A stretch of 40,379 nt of DNA, from NCBI GenBank assembly GCA_003022925.1, contig PXRY01000063.1, forward strand, positions 3,260 to 43,638, read 5' to 3'. Of the stretch, positions 18,770-27,911 are shown in pieces (position 1 is the first letter of the stretch; each line of letters starts with the position of its first letter). Position numbers and translations under genes: made by a program. This DNA is from Halobacteriales archaeon QS_8_65_32. Lineage in GTDB: Archaea; Halobacteriota; Halobacteria; Halobacteriales; Halococcaceae. The notes below the pieces were generated by a model. That model was not told where the DNA came from. It searched no databases and saw only the letters and a list, made by a program, of their open reading frames with translations.

Positions 18770-18893
18770 GCCGACCGCCGATCACGGAGTAACGATCGCC
18801 GATTGCCAGTTCCGGTCGCTGACCGTCGACTGCCGGTCCCCGACGGCCGATCGTCGACCGCCGACCGTTGGGTACTGACCGGATCGACGACCC
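18770..18893. repeat. Degenerate repeats of CCGA/CGCC-type units
   Basis: Between asd and the next gene runs a string of imperfect units such as GACCGCCGATCA, GATCGCCGATTG, GACCGTCGACTG and GACGGCCGATCG. It looks like decayed tandem slippage rather than a gene. A similar string lies at 36765-36860 upstream of the TIM-barrel gene. Confidence 0.4.
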
Positions 18894-20537
18894 TCACCGA
18901 CGGTCGACGCGTTCGGCCCGATCTCTGAGATCGGCGAACACGGATCGCCAGTACGACTCGGCGAGGAACCAACACAGCGCGCTCACCACTAACACACACA
19001 GCGCGAGGAGTTCGGTAATGCCCATCCACCTAGGCGAGAGGTACAACACCGTGCTCAGGGCTGGCCCCGAGAGCACCCCTTTCAGCGCGTCGGCGAGCGG
19101 ATCGGTTTCGGGGGGGTTCGCCGGGTCGTCGCCGCCGTTCGCTGGGTCCCCTTCGCTGTCAGTCCGTGCGGCGATCCGGCCGGCGCTCGGCCCGCTGGCG
19201 CTCTCGGGGCCGGTGCCGAGGCGTTCGGCGTCGTAGGGCAGGCCTACCGAGAGGTTCCAGACGACCTCGCCCGACCTGTCGACTTCGAGCACGCGATCGC
19301 CGTTCGAGTCGACGACGAGGGTGTGGCCGTTCGGCAGGCGATCGGCGTCGCGGGGCCACTGGAGGCTCTCGTCGGTCCACTCCCAACTCCGATGCCACGA
19401 GCCGTTTCGATAGGCGTACTCCACGACGCGGTTGTTCTCGGCGTCGGCGGCGAGGATCGCCGGACCGCCGTTTTCCGACGGGATGTAATCAGGGTTGTAC
19501 TGCTCGTAGAGAACGGTACGGTTGTTGTCGGCACCGAGCGTCCGTTTCGTGACGAGCGCCCCCGCCGGCGGTCGAGTCGGATCGAGGAAGACGACTTGAT
19601 CGTGATTCCGCAAACTCGCCATGATCCGACCCTCTTCGGTGTACTCGACGTCGTTCAGATGCGTCCAGTCTTCCATGTAGTAGCCGCCGCTGTCGAACCG
19701 GAACGCCGAGGCGGCGTACCACTCCCAGGCGTACTCGCCGGTTCGGGTATCGACGACGAACACCCGGTTTTCGTTCCGGTCGGCGACGATGTAGTGGGTA
19801 TCGTTGATCCGATCGACGTCGTTCCAGGGCGCGAAGTCGGCGCGCGGGGCGATCTCACTGTAGACCCGCGTGACCGCGCCGGTCGTGAGGTTCACCCGCT
19901 CGATGACGTTTCGCGCACAGACGGCGTTCCCATCGTCGTCATTGCCCTCGCCCGCGTCGCCTTCGTTCACCTCGTCGAGTTCACACGCGGAGGCGTTGAG
20001 CCGGTCGGAGGCGGCGTACTCGACGGTCATCGAGTCGGCATCGGTCGTTCCGCTCGCCCCGTTCGCTTCGTTCGCCCTCTCTGCCTCGTTCGTCTCGTTC
20101 ATCCCGTTTGCGCTCTCCGTGTCCTCCCCGATCACCGGATCGACGTCCCAGTAGCGGTCGTGGCTCGCATTGTAGTACTGGACCGATCCGTTCCGGCCGT
20201 ACGCGACGATCTCCGCTTCGGCCCGCGAGTCGTTGGCGAGTCCCAGGAGGAGTTGATTCGAGTCGGTCGTCACGACCGTTATGCCGCTCGGGCGAGCCTC
20301 GGACGACGACTGGCCCGCGCTCGATCCCGCCGACGCCGCTCCGGTCGCGCTCGAAGCGACCGCTCCCGGAGCCCCCGGATTCCCCTTAGGCGATTCCGTC
20401 GCGTTCGGTCCCGGAGCGGTCGGTTCCGACGCAGTCGCTGTCGGCGAGTGCGTCGCGTAACCGCCCGCGACGACCCCCGCCGAGAGGAGCACGCAGGCGA
20501 CGAAGACCGCCCGCAATGCCGATCGGGCAGCGACCAT
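18894..20537 (-). CDS. Membrane-anchored arylsulfotransferase-like beta-propeller protein
   Basis: The 547-aa protein has an N-terminal hydrophobic segment (ALRAVFVACVLLSAGVVAGGYA), an Ala/Ser/Pro-rich linker, a propeller of repeated blades and a C-terminal membrane helix (MGITELLALCVLVVSALCWFL). Blades carry WNDVDRINDTHYIVADRNENRVFVVD, WTHLNDVEYTEEGRIMASLRNHDQVVFLD and DADRLPNGHTLVVDSNGDRVLEVD, the ASST-type pattern. True sulfotransferase activity is uncertain, since haloarchaeal members are annotated by fold alone. An Asn/Glu-rich low-complexity insert lies near residue 140. The ATG at 20537 is preferred; a GTG 42 bases upstream (20579) is in frame. Confidence 0.75.
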   Translation of the reverse strand: MVAARSALRAVFVACVLLSAGVVAGGYATHSPTATASEPTAPGPNATESPKGNPGAPGAVASSATGAASAGSSAGQSSSEARPSGITVVTTDSNQLLLGLANDSRAEAEIVAYGRNGSVQYYNASHDRYWDVDPVIGEDTESANGMNETNEAERANEANGASGTTDADSMTVEYAASDRLNASACELDEVNEGDAGEGNDDDGNAVCARNVIERVNLTTGAVTRVYSEIAPRADFAPWNDVDRINDTHYIVADRNENRVFVVDTRTGEYAWEWYAASAFRFDSGGYYMEDWTHLNDVEYTEEGRIMASLRNHDQVVFLDPTRPPAGALVTKRTLGADNNRTVLYEQYNPDYIPSENGGPAILAADAENNRVVEYAYRNGSWHRSWEWTDESLQWPRDADRLPNGHTLVVDSNGDRVLEVDRSGEVVWNLSVGLPYDAERLGTGPESASGPSAGRIAARTDSEGDPANGGDDPANPPETDPLADALKGVLSGPALSTVLYLSPRWMGITELLALCVLVVSALCWFLAESYWRSVFADLRDRAERVDRR

Positions 20538-20667
20538 GGCCCCGGTATCGATTCGCGACTCAATAGAAGGTATCGACACGCCGTCCCACTCGGCTCGCTC
20601 TGGCGGTCGTTCTGCTTCGGGCGATCGGTTCGGATCAGAGCACTCACACCAGCACTACCAATATAGG

Positions 20668-20677
20668 CTTTTATACC
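20668..20677 (+). promoter_or_regulatory. TATA box of the type IIG gene remnant
   Basis: CTTTTATACC lies about 30 bases before the ATG at 20704, the spacing of a leaderless archaeal promoter. The promoter of this broken gene therefore looks intact. Confidence 0.7.
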
Positions 20678-20703
20678 ATGGTCGCTAGCTGTATCAATGA
20701 CTA

Positions 20704-22386
20704 ATGAGCCAGTCGGTCCCCTCGATCGATCCGTATCGAAACTCCGATCTCTTTTCTAACTACTACTTCGACGAGCGCGTCTTCGAACTGGACGAATGGG
20801 ACTGCAACGAGGAAGCCGAACGGGCCTTCGAGGAGTTGCAGGCGCTCTACGATACCGAGCGGGGCACGCTCGAAAACTACGACGAGGACCCGCTTCGGCG
20901 ACACTGGATCGACGAAGTGCTCTCGATTCTGGGCTACGAACCGCTCCCGGAGACGCCGATCCTCGACGCGCGCGGCTCCGTTGACGGACCCTGTACGACT
21001 CCGCCGACGAACGCCGTGCTGGCGCGGCGATGAAGGCCGACGGGGAGTACGCCGGAATGTATGGCCAGTCACTATCGGTACTCGAAGCCAAGCAGTGGGA
21101 CGCCGATTTTACCGAGCAGTACGGCAGGGACCGCTCCTATCGGGACGCCTCCCATCAAATCAAGTACTACCTCGAACACACCCCTGAGTCAGTCTCGTGG
21201 GGGATTCTAACGAACGGCAAGAAATGGCGACTCTACGGCACGAAGGACTACGAGACCGAGACCTACTACGAGGTCGATCTGGTCGACCTGCTCGAATCGG
21301 GGAGCGTCGAGGTGTTCAAGTATTTCTACGTGTTCTTCCGGCCGGCCGCATTTCGGGAATCGGCGGGGACGACGTTTCTCGACAGGGTGTGGTCCGAAAG
21401 CGAGACGGCTGCCCAGGAGTTGGGCGAGGACCTCCAGGACAACGTGTTCACCGCGCTGCAGGTGCTCGGCGAGGGCCTCGTCGAGACAAACGATCTGTAC
21501 ATCAACCCCATCGAGGAGGGGCAACTCGCCGACCTGAAGGAACACTCGCTGGTGTTGCTCTATCGGTTGATGTTCGTGTGGTATGCCGAATCGCGCGGTC
21601 TCATCGATCCCGAGGACCCGCGAGCGGCGACAGAGTACGAGGAGAACTTCAGCCTTGATGCGCTCCGGCGCGAGGTCATCGGCGAGGTCGGCGAGCGCGC
21701 CGACGAGAGGGACTTCGAGCGGGAGTTTTCGTCGTATGCGACCGGACTGTGGGGGCGATTAGAGGATCTCTTTTCGCTCGTGGATTCGGGCAACGACGAG
21801 CTTGGAATTCCGGCGTACAATGGCGGGTTGTTCGACGAGAACGATCACGAGTTCCTCGCCGAAAACGAGGTGGCAGACCGCCATCTCGCGGAGGTAATCT
21901 ATCGATTGTCGACCACCGAGGCCGACAGCGGGTTCGGAAAAACTCCGGGTGACGGCGGCGCGGATCGAGCGCGATAGCGAGCGCCTGCGAGTGCTGGCGA
22001 TACCTTATGTCAAGCCCGAGGATGCAGGTCGCGGCGAGTACGAAACCCTCGACCCAGCGCCAGCGATGGATTTCTTCGATCTCGATCCGGCGCAAGCCGA
22101 CCTCATCGAGGCGTTCGTGCCTCACGCAGTTGAGAACGAAGACGCGGGCTATCGGGACAACGCAACGAAAAGCATCTCGCCGCTCGATAGGTTAGAGGAC
22201 CTGACCCTGCCGAAGCTCGATGACGTGGCAGGTGGCATTGAGCGCTACATGGATGCTAAAGAGCGCGCCGCGGAGTTGGACGAGAAGATCGAGCGCACTG
22301 ACGCGTTGATCAATGAGATCGTCTATGAGTTGTACGGGCTGACCGACGAGGAAATTGAAATAGTTGAGGAGGCGGTCGAGGAGTAG
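20704..22386 (+). pseudogene. Type IIG restriction-modification enzyme, core deleted and frameshifted
   Basis: Three frames together resemble the two ends of a large (over 1,000 aa) Eco57I-like type IIG enzyme. Part 1 (20704 to about 20985) begins MSQSVPSIDPYRNSDLFSNYYF. After a one-base frame change part 2 (to about 21935) carries the nuclease-like segment (LSVLEAKQWDADF, a PD-(D/E)XK-like E-x-K) and the helical region LYRLMFVWYAESRGL. Part 3 (about 21937-22386) is the C-terminal end with EKIERTDALINEIVYELYGLTDEEI, usual at the tail of such enzymes. The S-adenosylmethionine motif, the NPPY methylation motif and the target-recognition domain are all missing, so several hundred codons were lost near 21935. 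It should not methylate DNA. Confidence 0.78.
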
Positions 22387-22743
22387 CATCTGCGAGCGAA
22401 GCGAGCGGTTCGCCGAGCCGAGCGCAGCCGACTGATATCTCCGGTGCGCGCCTCGGAACTCCAGAGGGTCGTCAACGCGAAGCGATGATCAACCGTTCGC
22501 TCGGAATATCAGCCTGGAGTCTCGTCCCGGGCGCACGTGCCTCTGGAGTCAGTCGCCATGCCGGGCTTGGCCACGACCCCACGCTTTATTGTAGAACGAA
22601 TCCACTCAAGAGGATTTCGGTTCTCCGAACCGAACGGTCGCCGGACGACCGATCTCGACGACCACCGGGCGGCCGACCTCGATCGACGGTCAGCGGTCCC
22701 GCCCGGCGGAACGGTATTTCACGTCGCCGCCCGAACTGGCCTC
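22387..22743. other. Gap between the type IIG remnant and the NUDIX gene
   Basis: No gene is supported. It contains a 10-bp inverted repeat ACTCCAGAGG (22458-22467) with CCTCTGGAGT (22540-22549). GTATTTCAC near 22712-22720, about 28 bases before the NUDIX ATG, is a likely TATA box. The GCGAGCGAAGCGAGC stretch at about 22393-22407 is a common haloarchaeal intergenic motif. Confidence 0.45.
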
Positions 22744-23349
22744 ATGGCCGAGGATAGGAGCGAGGATCTCCTTTCGCTGCTCGACGAACTCCGAATCGTA
22801 GCCGAGAACGGACTCAACTACGCCGAAAACCCCTACGACGAGGAACGCTACGAACGTCTCCTCGAACTGACAAGCGAGTGGTACGGCCGGTCGGTCTCGC
22901 TGCCGCCCGCCGAGGTCCGCGACCGCTTCGCCGCCGAAGTCGGCCATGTCACGCCGAAGGTGAGCGCCAATGCCGCGATCTTCGACGACGACGAGGGACG
23001 GGTCCTCCTCGAACGACGCGCGGACGACGGTACCTGGGGGCTGCCGGGCGGGTACACCGACCCGAACGAATCACCCGAAGGAACCGCCGTTCGCGAGACC
23101 TGCGAGGAAACCGGCCTCCGGGTCGAACCGACCGATCTCGTCGGCGTCTACACACGTACGCCCGGCAAGTACGGTCCGCACTGCCTGGTGGTCCACCTAT
23201 ATGCCTGTACCGTCGTCGGCGGCGACATGGAGGCGTCCCACGAGAGCGAGGCCCTCCGATATCGGGGTGTCGAATCCGTCTCCGACTGGCACAAGGACCA
23301 CCGGCGGATGGCGCTCGACGCTCGCGCCCGCCGAACCGGTCCGGGCTGA
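22744..23349 (+). CDS. NUDIX hydrolase with N-terminal helical domain
   Basis: The 201-aa protein has a helical N-terminal domain (about residues 1-65, EDLLSLLDELRIVAENGLNY) of the kind preceding many NUDIX hydrolases, then a NUDIX fold. The NUDIX box is complete: G-x5-E-x7-RE-x2-EE-x-G within GGYTDPNESPEGTAVRE and CEETGL. It should cleave a nucleoside diphosphate linked to another group; the substrate is not evident. ATG 22744 is chosen by the TATA box 28 bases upstream; the frame is open further up but without family sequence. Confidence 0.88.
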   Translation: MAEDRSEDLLSLLDELRIVAENGLNYAENPYDEERYERLLELTSEWYGRSVSLPPAEVRDRFAAEVGHVTPKVSANAAIFDDDEGRVLLERRADDGTWGLPGGYTDPNESPEGTAVRETCEETGLRVEPTDLVGVYTRTPGKYGPHCLVVHLYACTVVGGDMEASHESEALRYRGVESVSDWHKDHRRMALDARARRTGPG

Positions 23350-23409
23350 CCATCGTGACCGTCGCAACCGTCGCTTTCCCCCGACCAACCTCGCTCGACC
23401 GGTCGAGCC

Positions 23410-23640
23410 TCAGTTCTCGCGGTCGGTCTCGCTCCAATCGCACTCCTGGCACTTCCAGCCGGTGACGTACGCGGTGACGTCAGGCATGTACCCGACTTCG
23501 AGGACGTCCCCGCCACAGTCGGGACACTCACGATCGGCGGTCTCGATGGCGTCTGCGTCCATGACGTCCTCGCCTTCGATGATCTCGCCGAGTTTCGTCG
23601 GCGTCACCATTCGCCCCTGCACGACGCGGTTTTCGGCCAT
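23410..23640 (-). CDS. DUF5795 zinc-ribbon protein
   Basis: The 76-aa protein begins MAENRVVQGRMVTPTKLGEIIEG and carries a zinc ribbon CPDCGG ... CQEC near its end, finishing WSETDREN. I recognise it as the haloarchaeal family DUF5795; the function is unknown. It lies downstream of the DUF5794 gene on the same strand, 237 bases apart. GCTTAGGA near 23668-23675, about 30 bases upstream of the ATG, suggests its own leaderless promoter. Confidence 0.85.
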   Translation of the reverse strand: MAENRVVQGRMVTPTKLGEIIEGEDVMDADAIETADRECPDCGGDVLEVGYMPDVTAYVTGWKCQECDWSETDREN

Positions 23641-23877
23641 GCTCGCGCTTCGAGTGCGTCTCCTAAGCCTCTGTCGACGCCCCGTCGCTTCCAGTTCCGA
23701 CCCCGACCCCGACCTCGGACTCCACCCCGACGCGGGTCCGGACCCCAACATGGCTCCGACCCTAATCGCGAACCCCGCCCGGTTCGGTTCCGTGCCGACC
23801 TGCACGCTCGGCTATCAGTCACCGGTCACCAGTCAGCGGCCATCGATCGCCGGTCGGCGCTCGCGTCCCGATCGCGC

Positions 23878-24816
23878 TCAGAGCCAGGGGGCACGGTCCT
23901 CGAACCGCCGTTGCTCCTCGGCGTCTCCGGTGTTGTCGATGGCTACGCCTCCTCCGACATCAGCATCGGCGTCGGCGTCGGTTCCGGTTTCGACTTCGGT
24001 ACCGGCGTCGGAGTTCCCCGATTCCGCTCCGTCCGTCGACCGGTCGGCGGTCGGTCGACCGACCCGCTCGCGTTCACCCTGACTCTCGCCGCCGGGGTTG
24101 AGCGCGAATAACCCGGTAACACAGAGCACCGAGAGCGCGAACGGACCGTCGGCGGGGACGACGCCCAATAGCGACAGCGAAAAGACTCCCAGCGCGACCG
24201 CGCTGCCAAAGCGAAAGCGATCGAGTTCGACCGACTCGCGCAGTCGGGGGCCGAACCACGCGACAGCTACTGCAAAAACGACTCCGGACCCGGCGGCGGC
24301 CGCGGCACGCGCCACGAGGCCAGCATCTACCGTCGTCACGAACTGCGCGCCCGCGAGATCGACGCTCGCAAGCAGGCCGAGGCCGATGATCGCGGCGGGA
24401 CGGGGCAGTATCTCGCCGACGCGTGCGCTCGCGGTTCTCGCGGCGACCGCGAGGATCACTACGGCGGCGAAACGCTCGAAGACCGCGAGATCGACGAGGC
24501 CGGCGATCGTCGGCGCGAGCGCGGCCTCGAATGCCGCGAGCGGCACCAACAGGAGGCCAATGGCGAGCACGCTCCGGGCGTTCTCCCGTGGAGTGCCGTC
24601 GAGTTCCGCGAGGATCACCGCCACGGTAGCGCTGCCGCCGAAGATGAGCAAGCCGATTTCGAGAACTCCGAGGACTCCGGAGAGCGCCCCGGCGAGCACG
24701 AGCGCCGGGAAGATACCGTCTACTAACGGCAGACACATGACCGTCGCCAGCAGTCGGGTACCGTCGCCCGCGGCTCGCTCAATGCGGTGGGCGACCGGAT
24801 GCTGTGAGTTGCTCAT
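23878..24816 (-). CDS. DUF5794 integral membrane protein
   Basis: The 312-aa protein begins MSNSQHPVAHRIERAAGDGTRLLATVMCLPLVDGIFPALVLAGAL and has about seven hydrophobic segments up to residue 235, then a charged Asp/Thr/Glu-rich tail. I recognise it as haloarchaeal DUF5794, often beside DUF5795. The function is unknown; the N-terminus is conserved-looking. A small ORF lies 6 bases upstream and could be cotranscribed. Confidence 0.85.
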   Translation of the reverse strand: MSNSQHPVAHRIERAAGDGTRLLATVMCLPLVDGIFPALVLAGALSGVLGVLEIGLLIFGGSATVAVILAELDGTPRENARSVLAIGLLLVPLAAFEAALAPTIAGLVDLAVFERFAAVVILAVAARTASARVGEILPRPAAIIGLGLLASVDLAGAQFVTTVDAGLVARAAAAAGSGVVFAVAVAWFGPRLRESVELDRFRFGSAVALGVFSLSLLGVVPADGPFALSVLCVTGLFALNPGGESQGERERVGRPTADRSTDGAESGNSDAGTEVETGTDADADADVGGGVAIDNTGDAEEQRRFEDRAPWL

Positions 24817-24822
24817 CCGGGA

Positions 24823-25086
24823 CTAGCTCGTCCGGCCCTCACCCGTGACCGACGGGGGGTGATGGATGCGATACCCGGCGCGTCGTCCGCTGTCCGTGTC
24901 AGTGTCACCGTCGCCGTTCGAGGCGAACGGGTTCCACGGATCGGACCCCGACGCGCGCCAGTCTCGCGCGAGGGGAGCCGCCAGTGTAATCGATTCGCGC
25001 GCAGTAACGGTAAACGAGGTGCCGGAGGTGCCGAAGGCGGTTGCTCGGCCGGCGATGCGCGATTCGATCGGACGGGCGACGTCCAT
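24823..25086 (-). CDS. Possible small haloarchaeal protein upstream of DUF5794
   Basis: An 87-aa frame (MDVARPIESRIAGRATAFGT ...) ends 6 bases before the DUF5794 ATG. GTATTAC on the minus strand, about 30 bases before its ATG, would serve as a leaderless promoter. The first half (TSGTSFTVTARESITLAAPLARDW) reads like folded protein, while the end is Asp/Thr-rich. I recognise no family. It may be the first gene of the DUF5794 operon or an open shadow frame. Confidence 0.45.
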   Translation of the reverse strand: MDVARPIESRIAGRATAFGTSGTSFTVTARESITLAAPLARDWRASGSDPWNPFASNGDGDTDTDSGRRAGYRIHHPPSVTGEGRTS

Positions 25087-25189
25087 ATTCGAGACCTAAT
25101 ACCGTCATAGATGTAATACCTTGCGTGAGACGCGCGGACACGGACCGCGTTCGCGTTCTGTACTGATCGGGACCGATGGGTGCTCCGAC

Positions 25190-25625
25190 ATGACGGTATT
25201 AATTCATCGACGCTGAATGGAAAGAGTACAGAACGGCCGGAAAGCACCCGACACGCTCGGTTCGGGGGGCTCGCCGTGCTCCTCGTCGCTCGCTTCGCTC
25301 GCTCCTGTAGTACTTGTCCTCGAAAATCGAAGATTTTCGGGATCACGGGAGAGCTTCGCTCTCTCGAACGACGTCGCCCGCCGTCGCCGAGCGCGAGGTC
25401 GGCGGAGCCGACCTCGGAAACCGTGGTCGTTCGAGAGACCTCCGGTCTCTCGTGATGTTGTCAGAACGCGAAGCGTTCTGACTGCGAGCGGGATCGGAGG
25501 TCCCGCACTGACCGAAAGACGCACTCGGCGTCTTTCGAACCACGGCGAAGCCGCTACGCGGTCGGCCCCTTCCAGTCCCACCCGAGCCGATTCCCACGGG
25601 TCCTCATCGCTCAATTAAACACCGC
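25190..25625 (+). mobile_element. Palindrome-cassette element, copy A
   Basis: This is one of four related elements. The left end aligns with the other copies from about 25194 to GCTCGGTTCGGGGGGCTCGCC. The right end is the shared block starting GGCCCCTTCCAGTCCCACCC (25564) and closing TTAAACACCGC (25625). Inside are hairpins with arms and 3-base loops: 25321-25339 (loop GAA), 25349-25363 (TTC), 25394-25416 (GGA), 25432-25452 (TCC), 25460-25482 (GAA), 25488-25506 (GGA), and 25513-25537 (5-base loop). It encodes no recognisable protein. No clear target duplication is seen and the left end is the most divergent of the four. Confidence 0.7.
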
Positions 25626-25963
25626 CGTATCGGCGAACAAGGAGTCGATTCAGCAGTCTCACATGAAGGCGCTGGGATCGTTCGGAGAACCCCTTAGACA
25701 CCCGGCTCCTCCGGTTCCTCCGTTTTCCTGAGCGGTTCGCGTCGGTTCTCGTCGTTTAGCTGAGCACGGCCGGCGAACCGACTCGTGGGCCGGTTCATAG
25801 ACTATAGGACGCGGCCGTCCTTCGAAGCGCTAGATCGATTCGGTCGACACGGCGGTCCGTAACCGTCGTAGTGAGGCACGGGAGAAAACGCGGTCGACGA
25901 GTACCTGCCGAGGGAGTTCAGAGAACGGAAAACCGGAAGACGAAATGAAACCAACGAAGCGAT
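25626..25963. other. Gap right of copy A
   Basis: No gene is supported. It contains a degenerate right end of the element family at 25751-25780 (listed separately) and the A-rich trailer of the small membrane protein gene. The rest shows no structure that I can name. Confidence 0.4.
25751..25780 (+). mobile_element. Degenerate right end of the palindrome-cassette family
   Basis: GGTTCTCGTCGTTTAGC and then TGAGCACGGCC match the shared right end GGTCTTCGTCGCTTAAC and TGAACACCGCC of the elements with a few changes. It is followed by GGCGAACCG, recalling the junction between the two tandem ends in copy B. It is probably a remnant of an older insertion or of a tandem end next to copy A. Confidence 0.45.
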
Positions 25964-26188
25964 TCAGTCGGCGGACTTGAACGGTCGGTCGCGCGTCGCA
26001 CCGTCGACGGCGGGCGCGTCGGCCGGCCCGTCGACGAACATGTCGTGGATAACGAGCCCGAGCGAGACGAGCGCGCCCAGCGGAACCGCAGTCATTAGTC
26101 CGATACCACCCAACACCAATGCTCCCGTGACGCCGAGGAAGGCGAGCGGGATGAGACCGAGAACGAAGTCGTAGTAGCCAGCAATGAT
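25964..26188 (-). CDS. Small membrane protein without a canonical start codon
   Basis: The minus strand has a 74-codon frame reading IAGYYDFVLGLIPLAFLGVTG, then a second hydrophobic helix (GALVLGGIGLMTAVPLGALVSLGLVIHDMF) and a polar tail ending KSADstop. It resembles small two-helix haloarchaeal membrane proteins. An in-frame TAG directly precedes ATC ATT, and there is no ATG/GTG/TTG near the expected start. The TATA box at 26212-26220 places the transcript start at about 26185-26190, right on these codons. Either ATC or ATT initiates, or the start codon has been lost. Confidence 0.6.
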   Translation of the reverse strand: MIAGYYDFVLGLIPLAFLGVTGALVLGGIGLMTAVPLGALVSLGLVIHDMFVDGPADAPAVDGATRDRPFKSAD

Positions 26189-26211
26189 CTACTCTCGACT
26201 ATAGATGGGGC

Positions 26212-26220
26212 CATATAAAT
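26212..26220 (-). promoter_or_regulatory. TATA box of the small membrane protein gene
   Basis: ATTTATATG on the minus strand lies 25-32 bases before the predicted first codons at 26188-26183. It is the strongest A/T island of this region and indicates a leaderless transcript. Confidence 0.65.
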
Positions 26221-26334
26221 ATTTTCTATAGACTCTATCGAATCTTCGTGTAGGCTACGAAAATAGCTCTCGTAACTTATGGGGTCGAAGAGCCGACAGC
26301 CGTCGTCGATCGGAGCGAAACCGGGGCGGGGCCG

Positions 26335-27762
26335 ATGTGGTCGAGAGCGGTCGTGACCGACGCCTTCTTGCGCTCGGTCGTCAAGGACGTGAGCGTGAAC
26401 CGTAACGACCGGGCGATCACGGGGCTAGTAATGCTGGCACATTCGCTGGTTCACACCTACGAGCTCGCCTTTCCGGTGTTGATCCCGATCTGGCTCGCCG
26501 AGTTCGACACGACGGCGGCGCTCATCGGCCTGGTCGTCACGATTGGACTGTCGCTGTTCGGACTCGGCTCTCTGCCGGCGGGCGTGCTCGCCGATCGCCG
26601 CGGGTCCCAACCGCTGATCGTCGTCTGTCTGCTCGGCATGGGCACGGCGTTTCTCCTCGTGAGCGCGGCACCCAATCTGGTCGTACTGACGCTCGCGCTG
26701 GTCGTCTGGGGCGCGGCCGCGAGCGTCTATCACCCCGCCGGCCTCTCGCTCATCACGAAAGGCGTCGAGGAACGCGGGAACGCCTTCGCGTATCACGGCA
26801 CCGCGGGCAACGTCGGGACGGCCGCCGGGCCGTTGCTCGTCACGGTGTTGCTCTTCGCGCTCGGCGGCGACTGGCGAATCGCGGCCGCCGTGCTCGCAAT
26901 CCCCGCGCTCGCCGGGGCGGTCGTTACCGTCCGGATCAACATCGAGGAATCGGCCGCCCTCGCCCCGACGACGGCGAATGGCGGCACACGCACCGACGGC
27001 GGTGCGGGTGGCACCGACGGCAGCGCACGTACTGACGACGGGACGGGAGACAAGGACGACGACGCCGATACCGGGGGCTGCGGGGACGTCGCCGACGGCG
27101 AGAACGCCGGAGGCAGGGGTAGCAAGGCGAGCCCGGGCGTGGATTCGTTCGCCGATTTCGTCTCGACGTCGGGGACGTTGCTCACGGGTGCGTTCGTCGT
27201 CGTCTTCGCCGCGGTGATGCTCTCGGGGCTGTACTACCGCGGGGTACTCACCTTTCTGCCGGCATTGCTCTCGGGGTTCGAGACGATCGGCCCAGTCTCC
27301 CTTGCGGGCCGGACGATCGAGTCCGGACGGGTAATCTTCACGGGCCTGTTGACGGTCGGCGTTCTCGGCCAGTTCACCGGCGGGAAGCTCACCGATCGGG
27401 TGCCCGTCGAACTCGGCCTGGTCGTCGGGTACGGCGCACTCGCGGTCGTCGCCCTCGGGTACGTTCCCGCCGCGAACGCCGGTCTCGTTCCCATCCTCGT
27501 CCTCTCGGCGGTTCTGGGGTTCGTCCTGTTTTTCGTCCAGCCGTTCTACCAGGCGACCGTCGCGGAGTACTCCCCGCCCGAGGCGCGCGGCCTCTCGTAT
27601 GGGTACACCTATCTCGGCGTGTTCGGCGTCGGCGCGCTCGGCGCGTCGATCGCCGGCGCGATCCTCACGTACTTCTCGCGGTTCGCCCTGTTCGTCGCAC
27701 TGGCGGCCTTCGCGCTCGGGGCGAGCGGGCTCGCGGCCGTCCTGTACGCCCGCGGGCGCTGA
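26335..27762 (+). CDS. MFS transporter
   Basis: The 475-aa protein is a major facilitator with paired six-helix halves. The first half has the loop 2-3 motif GVLADRRGSQPLI (the family GxLaDrxGrr signature) and VYHPAGLSLITKGVEERGNAFAYHGTAGNVG, seen in fosmidomycin-resistance/sugar-type MFS. A long Gly/Asp/Thr-rich loop (about residues 213-265) joins the halves. The second half has GKLTDRVPVELGL. The substrate is unknown. The start is uncertain: ATG 26335 is used, but a GTG at about 26395 (VNRNDRAITGLVMLAHSLVHTYE) would match the family N-terminus better. Confidence 0.85.
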   Translation: MWSRAVVTDAFLRSVVKDVSVNRNDRAITGLVMLAHSLVHTYELAFPVLIPIWLAEFDTTAALIGLVVTIGLSLFGLGSLPAGVLADRRGSQPLIVVCLLGMGTAFLLVSAAPNLVVLTLALVVWGAAASVYHPAGLSLITKGVEERGNAFAYHGTAGNVGTAAGPLLVTVLLFALGGDWRIAAAVLAIPALAGAVVTVRINIEESAALAPTTANGGTRTDGGAGGTDGSARTDDGTGDKDDDADTGGCGDVADGENAGGRGSKASPGVDSFADFVSTSGTLLTGAFVVVFAAVMLSGLYYRGVLTFLPALLSGFETIGPVSLAGRTIESGRVIFTGLLTVGVLGQFTGGKLTDRVPVELGLVVGYGALAVVALGYVPAANAGLVPILVLSAVLGFVLFFVQPFYQATVAEYSPPEARGLSYGYTYLGVFGVGALGASIAGAILTYFSRFALFVALAAFALGASGLAAVLYARGR

Positions 27763-27911
27763 TGTCAGTCGCATGGAAAACGTCGAGCGGAAAAACCACG
27801 CTGTCGCCGGTTGATCGACGCTCGCCGGCATCGGCGCTCGCCGACGGCCGTCCGTCCGCTCGACCTCGTTCGCCCGGTCTCGCTTCATCCCGTCTCGCCC
27901 CGTTTCGTCCG

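Noticed and set aside
22393-22407. GCGAGCGAAGCGAGC as another GNA hairpin of the element family
   Set aside because: The flanks do not pair beyond two or three bases and neither element end is present.
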